Below, piece by piece: positions 1 through 7,631 of a stretch of DNA of 64,000 nt. The position numbers and the translations under genes are program-made. The stretch's first letter is position 1. Each line of letters begins with the position of its first letter. The notes under the pieces were generated by a model. The model was not told the origin of the DNA, ran no database searches, and saw nothing but the letters and a program-made list of their open reading frames with translations. Source of the stretch: Deltaproteobacteria bacterium (lineage in GTDB: Bacteria; Desulfobacterota; Binatia; Binatales; Binataceae); the NCBI GenBank assembly GCA_021831785.1, contig JAKBMB010000011.1:62001-126000 (forward strand), written 5' to 3'.

Positions 1-633
1 CGGCAGCGCCTTGACTTTCGAGCAGTCGGCGAAGTCTTGGTGTGCCTGAACGATGTTGCTCTCCGGCACGATCATCACCGGCACTCCGTTGCGCGCGGCT
101 TGGGCGTAGTCGTTAGGCCTTTCCTGGCGCAGCTCGTTGAGAAATTCGGCGATGCCGTGCTGGCGGTGTTGACCGTCGGTGATCGTCATGTGGGCGTTAG
201 GCGGCAGCACCAAGTATCCCATCAAGCTGGGCGCGTCGCGAAACTCCAGCGTATAAACCGTGGCGGGCTGGTCGAGATTTAGCGTTAGCGGAGGAATAAT
301 ATAGTTCTCGCTGTAATGCTCCCTGAGGTAACGCCCGATGGCTCGGCTATGCGCCGGCACGAGCGGGCGGTTCAAAGCCGCCAGCGCGGCATCGGTCTGC
401 GCTCCCTTCGGAGCCGGCCGCGATTCGGCATGGTTGGCGACCCAGTTCATCGACATTACGGAAGTCAGAAATGTGCGTCGTCCCTGCTCGAAAATCACCA
501 CCGGTACGACGGCCGCGCCTTCCATCGCCTGCGCTTGCTCGCCCGCCGCGTGCTGCGCCTCTTCTATCGAGCCGCATCGTCTTACCCGTAGCCGCCCGAC
601 CGATGATTCCCTTATCTCAACTTCCTCAGGCAT
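1..633 (-). CDS. DGQHR-domain protein (DndB/DpdB-like), partial, 3' end outside window
   Basis: I translated this frame directly: 211 codons stay open from the ATG at 633 down to base 1, so the C-terminus is missing. The signature is the sequence ITDGQHRQHGI at about residues 151-161. It is preceded by a YIIPPLTLNL segment (about 111-120) and followed by QDFADCSKVK (about 199-208), the order seen in DGQHR proteins of the DndB family. DndB regulates DNA phosphorothioation operons, and relatives (DpdB) sit in 7-deazaguanine DNA-modification clusters. The start codon lies inside the stop region of the upstream zinc-finger gene (ATGCCTGA, 8-base overlap), so the two are translationally coupled. 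Whether dnd, dpd or other defence genes follow lies beyond the edge; a solitary regulator is also possible. Family assignment is fairly sure; biological role is inferred. Confidence 0.75.
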   Translation of the reverse strand, partial: MPEEVEIRESSVGRLRVRRCGSIEEAQHAAGEQAQAMEGAAVVPVVIFEQGRRTFLTSVMSMNWVANHAESRPAPKGAQTDAALAALNRPLVPAHSRAIGRYLREHYSENYIIPPLTLNLDQPATVYTLEFRDAPSLMGYLVLPPNAHMTITDGQHRQHGIAEFLNELRQERPNDYAQAARNGVPVMIVPESNIVQAHQDFADCSKVKALP

Positions 634-1171
634 AGGCGTTCTTGCCGTTTCTTGAACGGCTCGCGGCGGTTTCGCGCTGGCGCTGGCAGTTCACACAGGT
701 TCTCACGTCCGGCAGGGCCGCGAGCCGCTCCGGTGCGATGTCGCCGTTACATAGGACACAGCACGCCGGCCCAATAAACATCTCGAGCGGCTCGCATGAG
801 CGGCGCGACACTTCGAGCGCCACGCGCGCCGGTTCTTGCGGAGACCACGCTCCGCCGGTGAGAACCACCGGACGGCGTAAAACGATAAAGCCGAGCACGC
901 CCGACGGCTGCAGCAGGGAGCTCCATGTCAGATGAAACGACGGTGCGCCGCCCGAGGCAATCTGCGCCCGTCCCGACCGCTCATGCTCGCGATAGTCTAA
1001 CGCCCGCGCCGACAGCCGCCCAACGATGGTTATAGCGTCCCGGCGCACGCTTACCGAGTAGACCTCCATGCACACGCCACCGACGTTCACCATCTCGCCA
1101 AGCGCGCGGATTCGCGCCTCCGGCAAGCTGCTCCAGATGCGGCAGTCGATATCCCCACCTAGGAATTCCAT
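626..1171 (-). CDS. Protein with C-terminal DksA/TraR-type C4 zinc finger
   Basis: A 181-residue protein. Its C-terminal third carries CVLCNGDIAPERLAALPD...CVNCQ: cysteines at about 138, 141, 159 and 162 in the CxxC-x17-CxxC spacing of DksA/TraR fingers, with the characteristic I...RL.A.P between them. DksA-family proteins bind RNA polymerase through the secondary channel. Here the usual N-terminal coiled coil with an acidic tip is absent; the first 130 residues are a mixed segment that I do not recognise. It may therefore be a regulatory or structural finger rather than a true DksA. It overlaps the DGQHR gene by 8 bases and is probably co-transcribed with it. The start ATG at 1171 is the first available; a weak TTGTCA -35-like element lies upstream but no convincing -10. 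Confidence 0.6.
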   Translation of the reverse strand: MEFLGGDIDCRIWSSLPEARIRALGEMVNVGGVCMEVYSVSVRRDAITIVGRLSARALDYREHERSGRAQIASGGAPSFHLTWSSLLQPSGVLGFIVLRRPVVLTGGAWSPQEPARVALEVSRRSCEPLEMFIGPACCVLCNGDIAPERLAALPDVRTCVNCQRQRETAASRSRNGKNAYA

Positions 1172-1323
1172 ACGCTGCCTAACTTAGCTCGCACAATCAA
1201 ATGACAACTGATTATTGGCTATTGATGGCCCGGGTGTCAATCGAATGCAGAATGCGAATGGCGCTTGCTTGCCGCGCAAACGGGCTTAAACTGGGCGGCT
1301 GCATGGCGCAACCGCTTCTCGGG

Positions 1324-1380
1324 ACGAATCAGCGAGGTCGGAATGAATGAGTTAGGTCGGAACGAATCAGCGAGGATTGA
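1324..1380. repeat. Three imperfect tandem 19-base units in the 1172-1419 intergenic gap
   Basis: Three head-to-tail units of 19 bases (1324-1342, 1343-1361, 1362-1380) begin ACGAATCAGCGAGG, ATGAATGAGTTAGG and ACGAATCAGCGAGG. The first and third agree almost fully apart from their last bases; the middle one differs at several positions. The 19-base period is not a multiple of three and no convincing gene overlaps it. The rest of the gap between the two minus-strand genes shows nothing I can name. Confidence 0.6.
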
Positions 1381-1419
1381 CGCCCAGAGGGCGCGTGCAA
1401 TGCTTCGGCGGCCGCGCTA

Positions 1420-1734
1420 TCAGCGTGCGGGTAGGGTGCCGCCTTGAGACGGCAATGTGGACATCCCGGGAGCGCGTTGAGCGCCCGGCATGAACGGAGG
1501 CGCTAAAATGAGCGGAATATTGGGAATCGGCTGGGCTGGTGCCGAACTGTCTACGACTGGTGGTGGGTTTATGACGACGCTCGATGAGTTTTTGTTGCTG
1601 AGTTGCTTTGAAGATTTTTGATCCTGGTCGGTATTGTAAATCCACTCTGCGCGCAGGGTCTGTGGCCGTGCCACCACCGCGGCCGCCAGCGACAGCGCCA
1701 AAATGGCAGCGATCTCCAAGCTATTCAGCCTCAT
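1420..1734 (-). CDS. Small secreted hypothetical protein, proline-rich C-terminus
   Basis: About 104 residues from the ATG at 1734, which begins 11 bases after the stop of the TPR-glycosyltransferase gene. An upstream start at 1752 would overlap that gene. The N-terminus (MRLNSLEIAAILALSLAAAV) is a typical signal peptide or single anchor, with possible cleavage after LRA. The remainder is low in complexity: a polar stretch (QDQKSSKQLSNKNSS) and then proline/alanine-rich sequence without a recognisable domain. Its place as last gene of the flagellin/modification run suggests an envelope-associated accessory function, but I do not recognise it. Confidence 0.5.
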   Translation of the reverse strand: MRLNSLEIAAILALSLAAAVVARPQTLRAEWIYNTDQDQKSSKQLSNKNSSSVVINPPPVVDSSAPAQPIPNIPLILAPPFMPGAQRAPGMSTLPSQGGTLPAR

Positions 1735-1744
1735 AGTCCTTAAG

Positions 1745-3931
1745 CTACCCATTGCGAGCGACGGTCAGCAGAAAAGCCTCAAGCTCCTTCATCGCCTCGA
1801 GATCCTCGGTGATAGACGGCAGACGTGCGGCCACCTTTTCGCGCAGCAGACTCTTGGTTGCCGGATCGTTGGCGATCTGGATATTGACATTAACGAATTC
1901 GTCCGCGTCGCGCACCGCCAACTCCGACAGGCCCATAGCCTTGTAAAACCCGAGGCTTAGGCGACCGCGCATAAATTCGCCCGGCAGCGTTACGACCGGC
2001 TGACCGCAAGCGAGGGCCTCGATCGTCGTATTGCCGCCACTCCAATGGAACGGATCGAGCACCGCATCGGCCACGGTAAGCAATCGTAAGAAGCGGGTCG
2101 GCGACATCCGGGGGACTAATAGCACGCGCGAGGCGTTTGTTGGAAACATTGTTTTGAAACGTTCGCTCAAAACCAGGTTCAAGTGGGGGTGTTCGCTCGC
2201 GGGCAAAACGATAATGCCGCCCGGGTCGCGCCGCAAAATGTCGCTTAACGCGAGATCGAAGTCAGGATGAATCTTGAACAGGCTCTGGGCGCAGAAATAA
2301 AGCCGCGCGCCTTTGGGCAGGTTAAACTCGGCGCGTTCAGCGACGGTTTTCGGCGCGGCGGGCAGGCGGATGTACATCGGTTGCCGTTTAAGCCTGACCA
2401 GCCGCTCAGTGTAATGCTGCTCGCCGGCCTCAGGCTCCCAGTCGGCGGCCGACAGGAAATAATCGACGTTCGGAATTCCTGTCGTTACGGGATGTCCCCA
2501 GGTGGTGCACTGTACCCGCGCAAGGCGTGCGAAGGCGAGGTAGTAAGTCAACGTGTCGACCAAGACGTCGAGATAGAAGAGCACGTCGAGTAGCTCCGCC
2601 GCCACTATCTTTTGAGCTTCGAACAAATCCGGGGGGAGGGTGATGACGCGGGTTGCCCCTTCGCCCGAAGCCGAAGGGATCAATGCTGAGCGCGGCGAGA
2701 CGAAGACTACGATGTCGAACGCTTCGCGTGAGAAATTTTCCAGAATGCCGCGGAAAAGCTGACCCACGATATGCTTTTCGGGAAATGTGGTGATAAGGCC
2801 CAGGCGTACTCGTTCGCCTCGCGGGACTCCGTTTGCGCAGTGCGGCGCGTCCCAGCCTAGGCGCGGACATGCCGCGAGCAGCGCGTGCGCTATGTCGCTC
2901 TGGACTGTTGCTTCATTGCGCGCGTAGTAGCCGCCGTGGAAATTGCTTTGATTAATTTGTAAGTATGGGTCGAGAACCGGCGCGGGTGCGGCGATAAAGG
3001 CTCTCAGCTCGCGGCGCATAGCGGCCCGTTGCGCGTCGATATCTTCATTCGAACGGGGGATGACCGGAATGGTAAGGGCAAGCTTAAGGCGTATTGCCCC
3101 GTCGTCTGGCTTGAGCTTAAGCCCCATATAAAGCGCGCCCTTTGCCGCCGGTGTTTTGCCCTCAAGCGCAAACACTCCAGCGAGGTTCAGCCATCCGCTG
3201 AGATGGCGAGGATCGAGCGCGATGGAGCGGACTAAGAGCGCGTTTGCATCGTCCCATCGACCCTCCGTTTTCGCGACAATTCCTAGTCCAGTGTAGGCGC
3301 TGGGGTCTTTTGAATTCAGTGCCAGAGCTTTTTCGAAACACGTTTTGGCTTCGGCAAACTTTTGCTTCAGAAGAAACATCTCGCCAAGCCTGTTCCACAG
3401 CATCGGCTGGTCGGGCGCGGCCTCGGCGGCATGCTTAAAGAACGCTCCGGCCGCCGCGGCGTCGCCCTGTGCAAACAGCGCGCTGCCCAGGCAAAAAAGC
3501 GCGCCCGCATGGCCCGGATTTATATTGAGGGCGCGGCGCGCCGTCTGCGCGGCCGCTTCGAATCTTTTAGTGGCGTTGAGCAGACCCGACAGATTGGCCA
3601 AAGCGTCCGCGAAATCGGACTTGACCTCAACGGCTCGTCTGAAATGCGCTTCAGCCTCTTCAAACTGACCGAGGCGGGTGAAAACGACGCCCAAATTCGA
3701 GTGAGCTACCGGCTCTTGAGGGGCCAGTTCCAGGGCGGCTTGGTAGTGCAATGCCGCCACTCCCAGGCTGTTTTGCGCCAACATGCGATTTCCGGCCTGG
3801 ATGTGCGCTGTGATCTTCTCTCGCCGTCCGAGGGTCGGCTCAAGCCACACCGGAAGGCTGCGTTGGCCCTTGGCTGTCACGTTACGGAATCTCGTCGCCT
3901 CCCGGTACATTTTCCCTTCTCGCATGGTCAC
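1745..3931 (-). CDS. TPR-repeat O-linked GlcNAc-transferase-like protein (SPINDLY/OGT type, GT41)
   Basis: 728 residues. The first ~290 are tandem tetratricopeptide repeats, recognisable by repeated LGxxxxxxGxxxxAxxxxxxAxxxxP units. The C-terminal half is a GT41 (OGT) catalytic domain: a GLITTFPEKHIVGQLFRG segment near residue 380, and near 630-665 LDPFHWSGGNTTIEALACG followed by PVVTLPGEFMRGRLS, the donor-binding signature of bacterial OGT/SPINDLY proteins. Such enzymes transfer a sugar to serine or threonine, and bacterial members next to flagellin genes commonly glycosylate flagellin in the cytoplasm. Here it lies in a minus-strand run with flagellin, FliD, FliS and a methyltransferase, so flagellin is the likely acceptor (inference). 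The start could also be the internal ATG seven codons in. Confidence 0.82.
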   Translation of the reverse strand: MTMREGKMYREATRFRNVTAKGQRSLPVWLEPTLGRREKITAHIQAGNRMLAQNSLGVAALHYQAALELAPQEPVAHSNLGVVFTRLGQFEEAEAHFRRAVEVKSDFADALANLSGLLNATKRFEAAAQTARRALNINPGHAGALFCLGSALFAQGDAAAAGAFFKHAAEAAPDQPMLWNRLGEMFLLKQKFAEAKTCFEKALALNSKDPSAYTGLGIVAKTEGRWDDANALLVRSIALDPRHLSGWLNLAGVFALEGKTPAAKGALYMGLKLKPDDGAIRLKLALTIPVIPRSNEDIDAQRAAMRRELRAFIAAPAPVLDPYLQINQSNFHGGYYARNEATVQSDIAHALLAACPRLGWDAPHCANGVPRGERVRLGLITTFPEKHIVGQLFRGILENFSREAFDIVVFVSPRSALIPSASGEGATRVITLPPDLFEAQKIVAAELLDVLFYLDVLVDTLTYYLAFARLARVQCTTWGHPVTTGIPNVDYFLSAADWEPEAGEQHYTERLVRLKRQPMYIRLPAAPKTVAERAEFNLPKGARLYFCAQSLFKIHPDFDLALSDILRRDPGGIIVLPASEHPHLNLVLSERFKTMFPTNASRVLLVPRMSPTRFLRLLTVADAVLDPFHWSGGNTTIEALACGQPVVTLPGEFMRGRLSLGFYKAMGLSELAVRDADEFVNVNIQIANDPATKSLLREKVAARLPSITEDLEAMKELEAFLLTVARNG

Positions 3932-3942
3932 TTAAACTGCAG

Positions 3943-5115
3943 TCAAGCTGGTTGATGGCCATGAAACTGTCGGCGAATTAGCTGCTTGAGCTGTTCAGTC
4001 GCTGCAAGCGTCTCAGTGATCGGCGCGGCTTTTCGTTCGGCTTTGATTACGTCGATCGCGTCGGCAATGGAAGCTAGAAGCTTTCGCGCGGCCGCGGCGA
4101 ATTGTGGCTCTGCAATTGCGCGGCGTAAATCGTCCAAGAGCGGCTCGGTCTCCTCTAGCACGACCGATGCTCGCGCCGAGTAGGCTCCGCTGAGAAGTGC
4201 TCGCGCCGCCCGGCATTTGCCGGCTACCAGGTCCAATGTATCTATCATCGCCGCCTCGTAGAGACCGGCCGCAACGAGATTGGCTGCAACCGGGCGTTGC
4301 GAGCCGTTGTCTTCGTGTGCCGCCCCGGGCTGTGTCGGCGAGGATGGCTGCGGATCGAAAAAAGCCACCAGCGGTTCGGTCCAAAGCCCGTTTCGCGAGG
4401 GCTCAGCAGCGGGCTTTATTAGCCCCCGCAACATGGGGCGCGAGCAGTGAAAGGGAACGGCGCAGGGCGGCACAAATTCGGTGTAGCCGAGATTGGTTAT
4501 CGCGTAGCGGGCCGTTAGATGAACGGCGTCGAGCCAGGTATCGTCAAATAGCACCACGCCGCCGGGCAAGAGTAGATGATGCACGAGACAGAAGTCGGTA
4601 AAGCACGCGTCGAAGCGATGATCCCCGTCGATAAAGGCGAAGTCAAAGCGGCGTCCTTGTCGGAGCAGGCGTGTAAGCGCCAATAAAGACATCTCCTCAT
4701 AAAATTCGACCCGCTCTTCGAGCTCCAGCTCACCAAGCATCATGCGCGCGGCATTGTGAAAAATCGCCTTCTGAAACGGATCGACGGCAACATGGGCAAT
4801 CGGTTCTGCCCCGTTGGTCAAAAGCGCTTCGAAAATGCACAGGGTTGAGACGCCCCAGCCCATGCCGATCTCAAGCGTTCGCTGGGCGTTGACCGTGGCG
4901 CAGACCTCTTTTAGCACACGGCCGCGTTCCGCCGTTAACCCGACCGGAAAGATCTCGTTCAGACCGTTTTCTCCGGGGATTTTGCCGCTGGCGAACAAGC
5001 TGTCTAGCCGTTTACGCAGTCGTTCAAGAACTAAGTTCTGGGGCGCACGACCGGGGTTTTCGGTGGCACCCATGTCACCAACGGCCTTGAACCCGTGTAT
5101 GTGTCTGAACCCCAA
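3943..5115 (-). CDS. Class I SAM-dependent methyltransferase (Methyltransf_24-like) with helical C-terminal extension
   Basis: Up to 390 residues; an ATG 14 codons inside (MGATENPGR) is an equally good start. Motif I is TLEIGMGWGVSTLCI (about 80-94), the acidic end of strand 2 is AVDPF, and FAFIDGDHRFD plus LLPGGVVLFDDTW form the later strands. This pattern is typical of Methyltransf_24 enzymes, which often modify sugars or small molecules. The last ~130 residues are alanine-rich and helical and resemble nothing I can name. The gene ends 12 bases before the TPR-OGT gene and follows fliS, so methylation of flagellin or of its glycan is a reasonable guess, not shown by the sequence. Confidence 0.75.
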   Translation of the reverse strand: MGFRHIHGFKAVGDMGATENPGRAPQNLVLERLRKRLDSLFASGKIPGENGLNEIFPVGLTAERGRVLKEVCATVNAQRTLEIGMGWGVSTLCIFEALLTNGAEPIAHVAVDPFQKAIFHNAARMMLGELELEERVEFYEEMSLLALTRLLRQGRRFDFAFIDGDHRFDACFTDFCLVHHLLLPGGVVLFDDTWLDAVHLTARYAITNLGYTEFVPPCAVPFHCSRPMLRGLIKPAAEPSRNGLWTEPLVAFFDPQPSSPTQPGAAHEDNGSQRPVAANLVAAGLYEAAMIDTLDLVAGKCRAARALLSGAYSARASVVLEETEPLLDDLRRAIAEPQFAAAARKLLASIADAIDVIKAERKAAPITETLAATEQLKQLIRRQFHGHQPA

Positions 5116-5184
5116 CTCGTTGATCCCCCATTCTGATTTGGTTGGACGGCTGGCTTGAATTGTGCCTCGAAACGGCTGCGACTA

Positions 5185-5619
5185 TCAATCGTTTTCCTCT
5201 CCGCCACGCCCGCGTTGTTTCGCCAGATCAAGGGTGAGAAAGAGTTCATGGAGTTTCCTAAGCACACCGCTGACGCCCCGAACGTCTTCTGGCAACCCGC
5301 TGCGCCTGGCACGCGCCAGGCGGGTCATTACGAAAAGATTGAGCGCTTTGATTTGCGTGACAATGTCAGGATTCCGTGAACCATCAAGCAGCGAGGTAAT
5401 AAAGAATACGCCGAGCCAGACCTGCTCAATTAATGGCCCAATCTGTCGATGTGTTTTTTCTCTCAACGCAGCTTCGATCTCGTCGAGACGGCCCGCCATT
5501 CGGTCGTATGCGTCGCCTACGCCACGTTCGGGGCTGGATGCCGTCGTTTGCGCTCTGCGGTAGGCGCTGAGCGCCTGCGTGCTGAATCGGACCAGGTGTT
5601 TTGACTCGACTGGGGCCAT
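5185..5619 (-). CDS. fliS: Flagellin export chaperone FliS
   Basis: 144 residues, entirely helical in appearance. The N-terminus AYRRAQTTASSPERGVGDAYDRM matches the FliS start (AYxxxQxxxASPExLxxxLYDG), and the following helices (EIEAALREKTHRQIGPLIEQVWLGVFFITSLLD; LNLFVMTRLARA) follow the family order. FliS binds the C-terminus of flagellin in the cytoplasm and prevents premature polymerisation. Position directly downstream of fliD on the same strand is the usual arrangement and raises confidence. The C-terminal 20 residues are charged and extend past the conserved part. Confidence 0.8.
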   Translation of the reverse strand: MAPVESKHLVRFSTQALSAYRRAQTTASSPERGVGDAYDRMAGRLDEIEAALREKTHRQIGPLIEQVWLGVFFITSLLDGSRNPDIVTQIKALNLFVMTRLARARRSGLPEDVRGVSGVLRKLHELFLTLDLAKQRGRGGEEND

Positions 5620-5763
5620 TTGAACTTGCCAAAGACTGGAAACTCTAAACGAAAGCCGACCGCGCGGAGCTAAGCCGGTTGCGGCGGCTTTGCTTCTATG
5701 AACATCCTGACTTTTCGTCCAGCGCTCGCCGGTTACATCTCATGCTTTTTGCGTTCACCGCCG

Positions 5764-7452
5764 CTAACCCAAGAGGCTGCTACTACCGCTAGTGCTGCTA
5801 CTGGTGCTGGCCGAGCTGGAGGTGCCGCTTTCGGCCTGAAGTAGATTCAAGATTGAGGTATATTGATTGACCTGCGCCTGGAGAAGGCTGTACTGATTCT
5901 CCAGCATTGTCTGCTCCTGCTGCACTTGCTGCGTGAGTGATGAGATTTGCTGCTCTTGACCGATGACTTGGTTCTGATATGCGGTTGTTTCCGAGGCGAT
6001 CACGCCGGTGTTCGGCGTCAGCGCGTCGGAGACCAGACTATTGAGGGTGCTGTAGAGCTGACTCATCGCATTATGAACACCGGTGGGATCGCTCTGAAAA
6101 GCGGCATCGAAGGCGCTCTGGCTGAACTGGAGTTGGCCGTTGTTGCTGGTGACCGCGTTGCCGTCGATAGTGATCCCGAGCTTGGACAGATTAATGGTGC
6201 CAAGGGCCGCATTGAGCCCAACGGCCAACGACTCGAGCGGACCGTTTGCCGCTAATGGCGGCGGGTTCTGGCCGGGGACCGCGACGGTGTTCGTGTTGAT
6301 GTCGGAGAGAAGCTGGTTGTAGGCGTTCACGAAGCTCTGTAGCTGGTTGGACTCGGTGGCGGTATTTTCCGAGACCTGCACCGAGTACGGCCCGCCCGTC
6401 CCGATAAGATTGAGCGTAACGCCGGGGATCGCGCCGGAAACCGAATTGGTTCCGGAGTCCACAGCTTGGTTGCCCACCAGAAGCTGAGCGTCTTGAGCAT
6501 TTTGCACAACCGGATTGAAGGCCCCAACAGAGAATGTGTCGTTGGTGTTGAGCGTTCCGCCTGTGGCGTTAAACGAAAGCTGAAGGCCGTCGGCGACGGT
6601 AATTGCACTGCCCGCGGTATAGGTTGAAGGTATGCTTATTGTGCCGCTGTCGCCAGCCGAGTCCTTCCAAGAGAGGTTGATCGCGCTTGAGCCAATCGTT
6701 CCGCCTTGGGTAACCGTGAAGTAGAAGCCCTGGGTATCAGCCCCACTATAGGTTCCAGTCACGAGCGGTCCGTTGGAGGAGCTGTTAGCAGTACCGGTAA
6801 TGCCGCTGTAATCGACGGGACTCACGGCGGAGCTGGCAAAATTAGGAGCGGTTCCGCCCGTCAGGCTGGTCGAAACCTGAAATGCATTGGCGGCCCCGGT
6901 CTGATTGGAAACAAGCTCGAGACGATATGGAGCTGAAGGTAAGCCGGTGTCGATCACCTGCGCAGTGACTCCGATGTTGGCGGTATTGATCGCGTCCGCC
7001 ACGCCCGAGAGCGTGTCGTTGCTCGAACTGATCGTAATTTGGTTTTGCACGCCTCCAATGGTTATCGTTATGCTTCCAGTACCGGTGGTGTCGCTAGCTG
7101 AAGAGTAACCCTGAGAAGCGAGCGCTTGGGCGGTGGCCAGTTGATTGACGGTCACATCGTAGCTGCCTGGAACAGCAGTGCCGGTCACAGATGCGCTGAA
7201 CGGTGCTCCGGATTGGACCGAGACACCCATCGGAGGTGAAGAGTTGTCGTTTTGAAACGGCGCGAGGGCGCTCTGCAGCCCGGTAAGGTCCCCTTGAAGC
7301 GTCCCCAAGGTGCTGATCGCCGTCTGCTCGCCCTGAACCTGCTGATTCAATGCTCCAATGGGAACTTCGGCGGCGGCGATGATCGACTGGATTATGGTGT
7401 TGAAGTTGATATTAGCGAAATTTGGTAGGCTTATCGGAGTGGATGCGCCCAT
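5764..7452 (-). CDS. fliD: Flagellar filament cap protein FliD (HAP2)
   Basis: 562 residues. The N-terminus NFANINFNTIIQSIIAAAEVPIGALNQQ, with TAISTLGTLQGDLTGLQSAL after it, is the FliD N-terminal coiled-coil domain. The middle is threonine/serine/glycine-rich beta sequence, and the C-terminus (SLTQQVQQEQTMLENQYSLLQAQVNQYTSILNLLQ) is the second coiled coil, followed by a serine-rich tail. FliD caps the growing filament and folds incoming flagellin. A good ribosome-binding site (AGGAGA) precedes the ATG at 7452. It lies between flagellin and fliS, all on the minus strand. Confidence 0.9.
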   Translation of the reverse strand: MGASTPISLPNFANINFNTIIQSIIAAAEVPIGALNQQVQGEQTAISTLGTLQGDLTGLQSALAPFQNDNSSPPMGVSVQSGAPFSASVTGTAVPGSYDVTVNQLATAQALASQGYSSASDTTGTGSITITIGGVQNQITISSSNDTLSGVADAINTANIGVTAQVIDTGLPSAPYRLELVSNQTGAANAFQVSTSLTGGTAPNFASSAVSPVDYSGITGTANSSSNGPLVTGTYSGADTQGFYFTVTQGGTIGSSAINLSWKDSAGDSGTISIPSTYTAGSAITVADGLQLSFNATGGTLNTNDTFSVGAFNPVVQNAQDAQLLVGNQAVDSGTNSVSGAIPGVTLNLIGTGGPYSVQVSENTATESNQLQSFVNAYNQLLSDINTNTVAVPGQNPPPLAANGPLESLAVGLNAALGTINLSKLGITIDGNAVTSNNGQLQFSQSAFDAAFQSDPTGVHNAMSQLYSTLNSLVSDALTPNTGVIASETTAYQNQVIGQEQQISSLTQQVQQEQTMLENQYSLLQAQVNQYTSILNLLQAESGTSSSASTSSSTSGSSSLLG

Positions 7453-7493
7453 GAGTTACATCTCCTAAATCGATTCGTCTTGCCTCTTCGGCA

Positions 7494-7612
7494 TCATCCG
7501 GGTACGGGGCGCGCCGCCGGGGCGGATAGGCCATGATTTGGGGGGTGAGTCACGGCCGGATCTTACGACAGCCTTCGCCCCGTACCCGGATGACGCCGTA
7601 AGGCGTCATCCG
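7494..7612. repeat. 18-base inverted repeat with an overlapping 11-base hairpin between flagellin and fliD
   Basis: Bases 7494-7511 (TCATCCGGGTACGGGGCG) are the exact reverse complement of 7576-7593, with 64 bases between the arms. The right arm overlaps a second perfect hairpin, 7587-7597 with 7602-7612 (CGGATGACGCC, loop GTAA). The bases 7587-7593 belong to both stems, so the two structures exclude each other. In the flagellin transcript (minus strand) the small hairpin comes 20 bases after the stop codon, but no run of U follows, so it is not a standard intrinsic terminator. A 3' stability element, an attenuator between fliC and fliD, or a small mobile or REP-like repeat are the options. 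Confidence 0.7.
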
Positions 7613-7631
7613 AAGTTGCTTTACTTGACGG

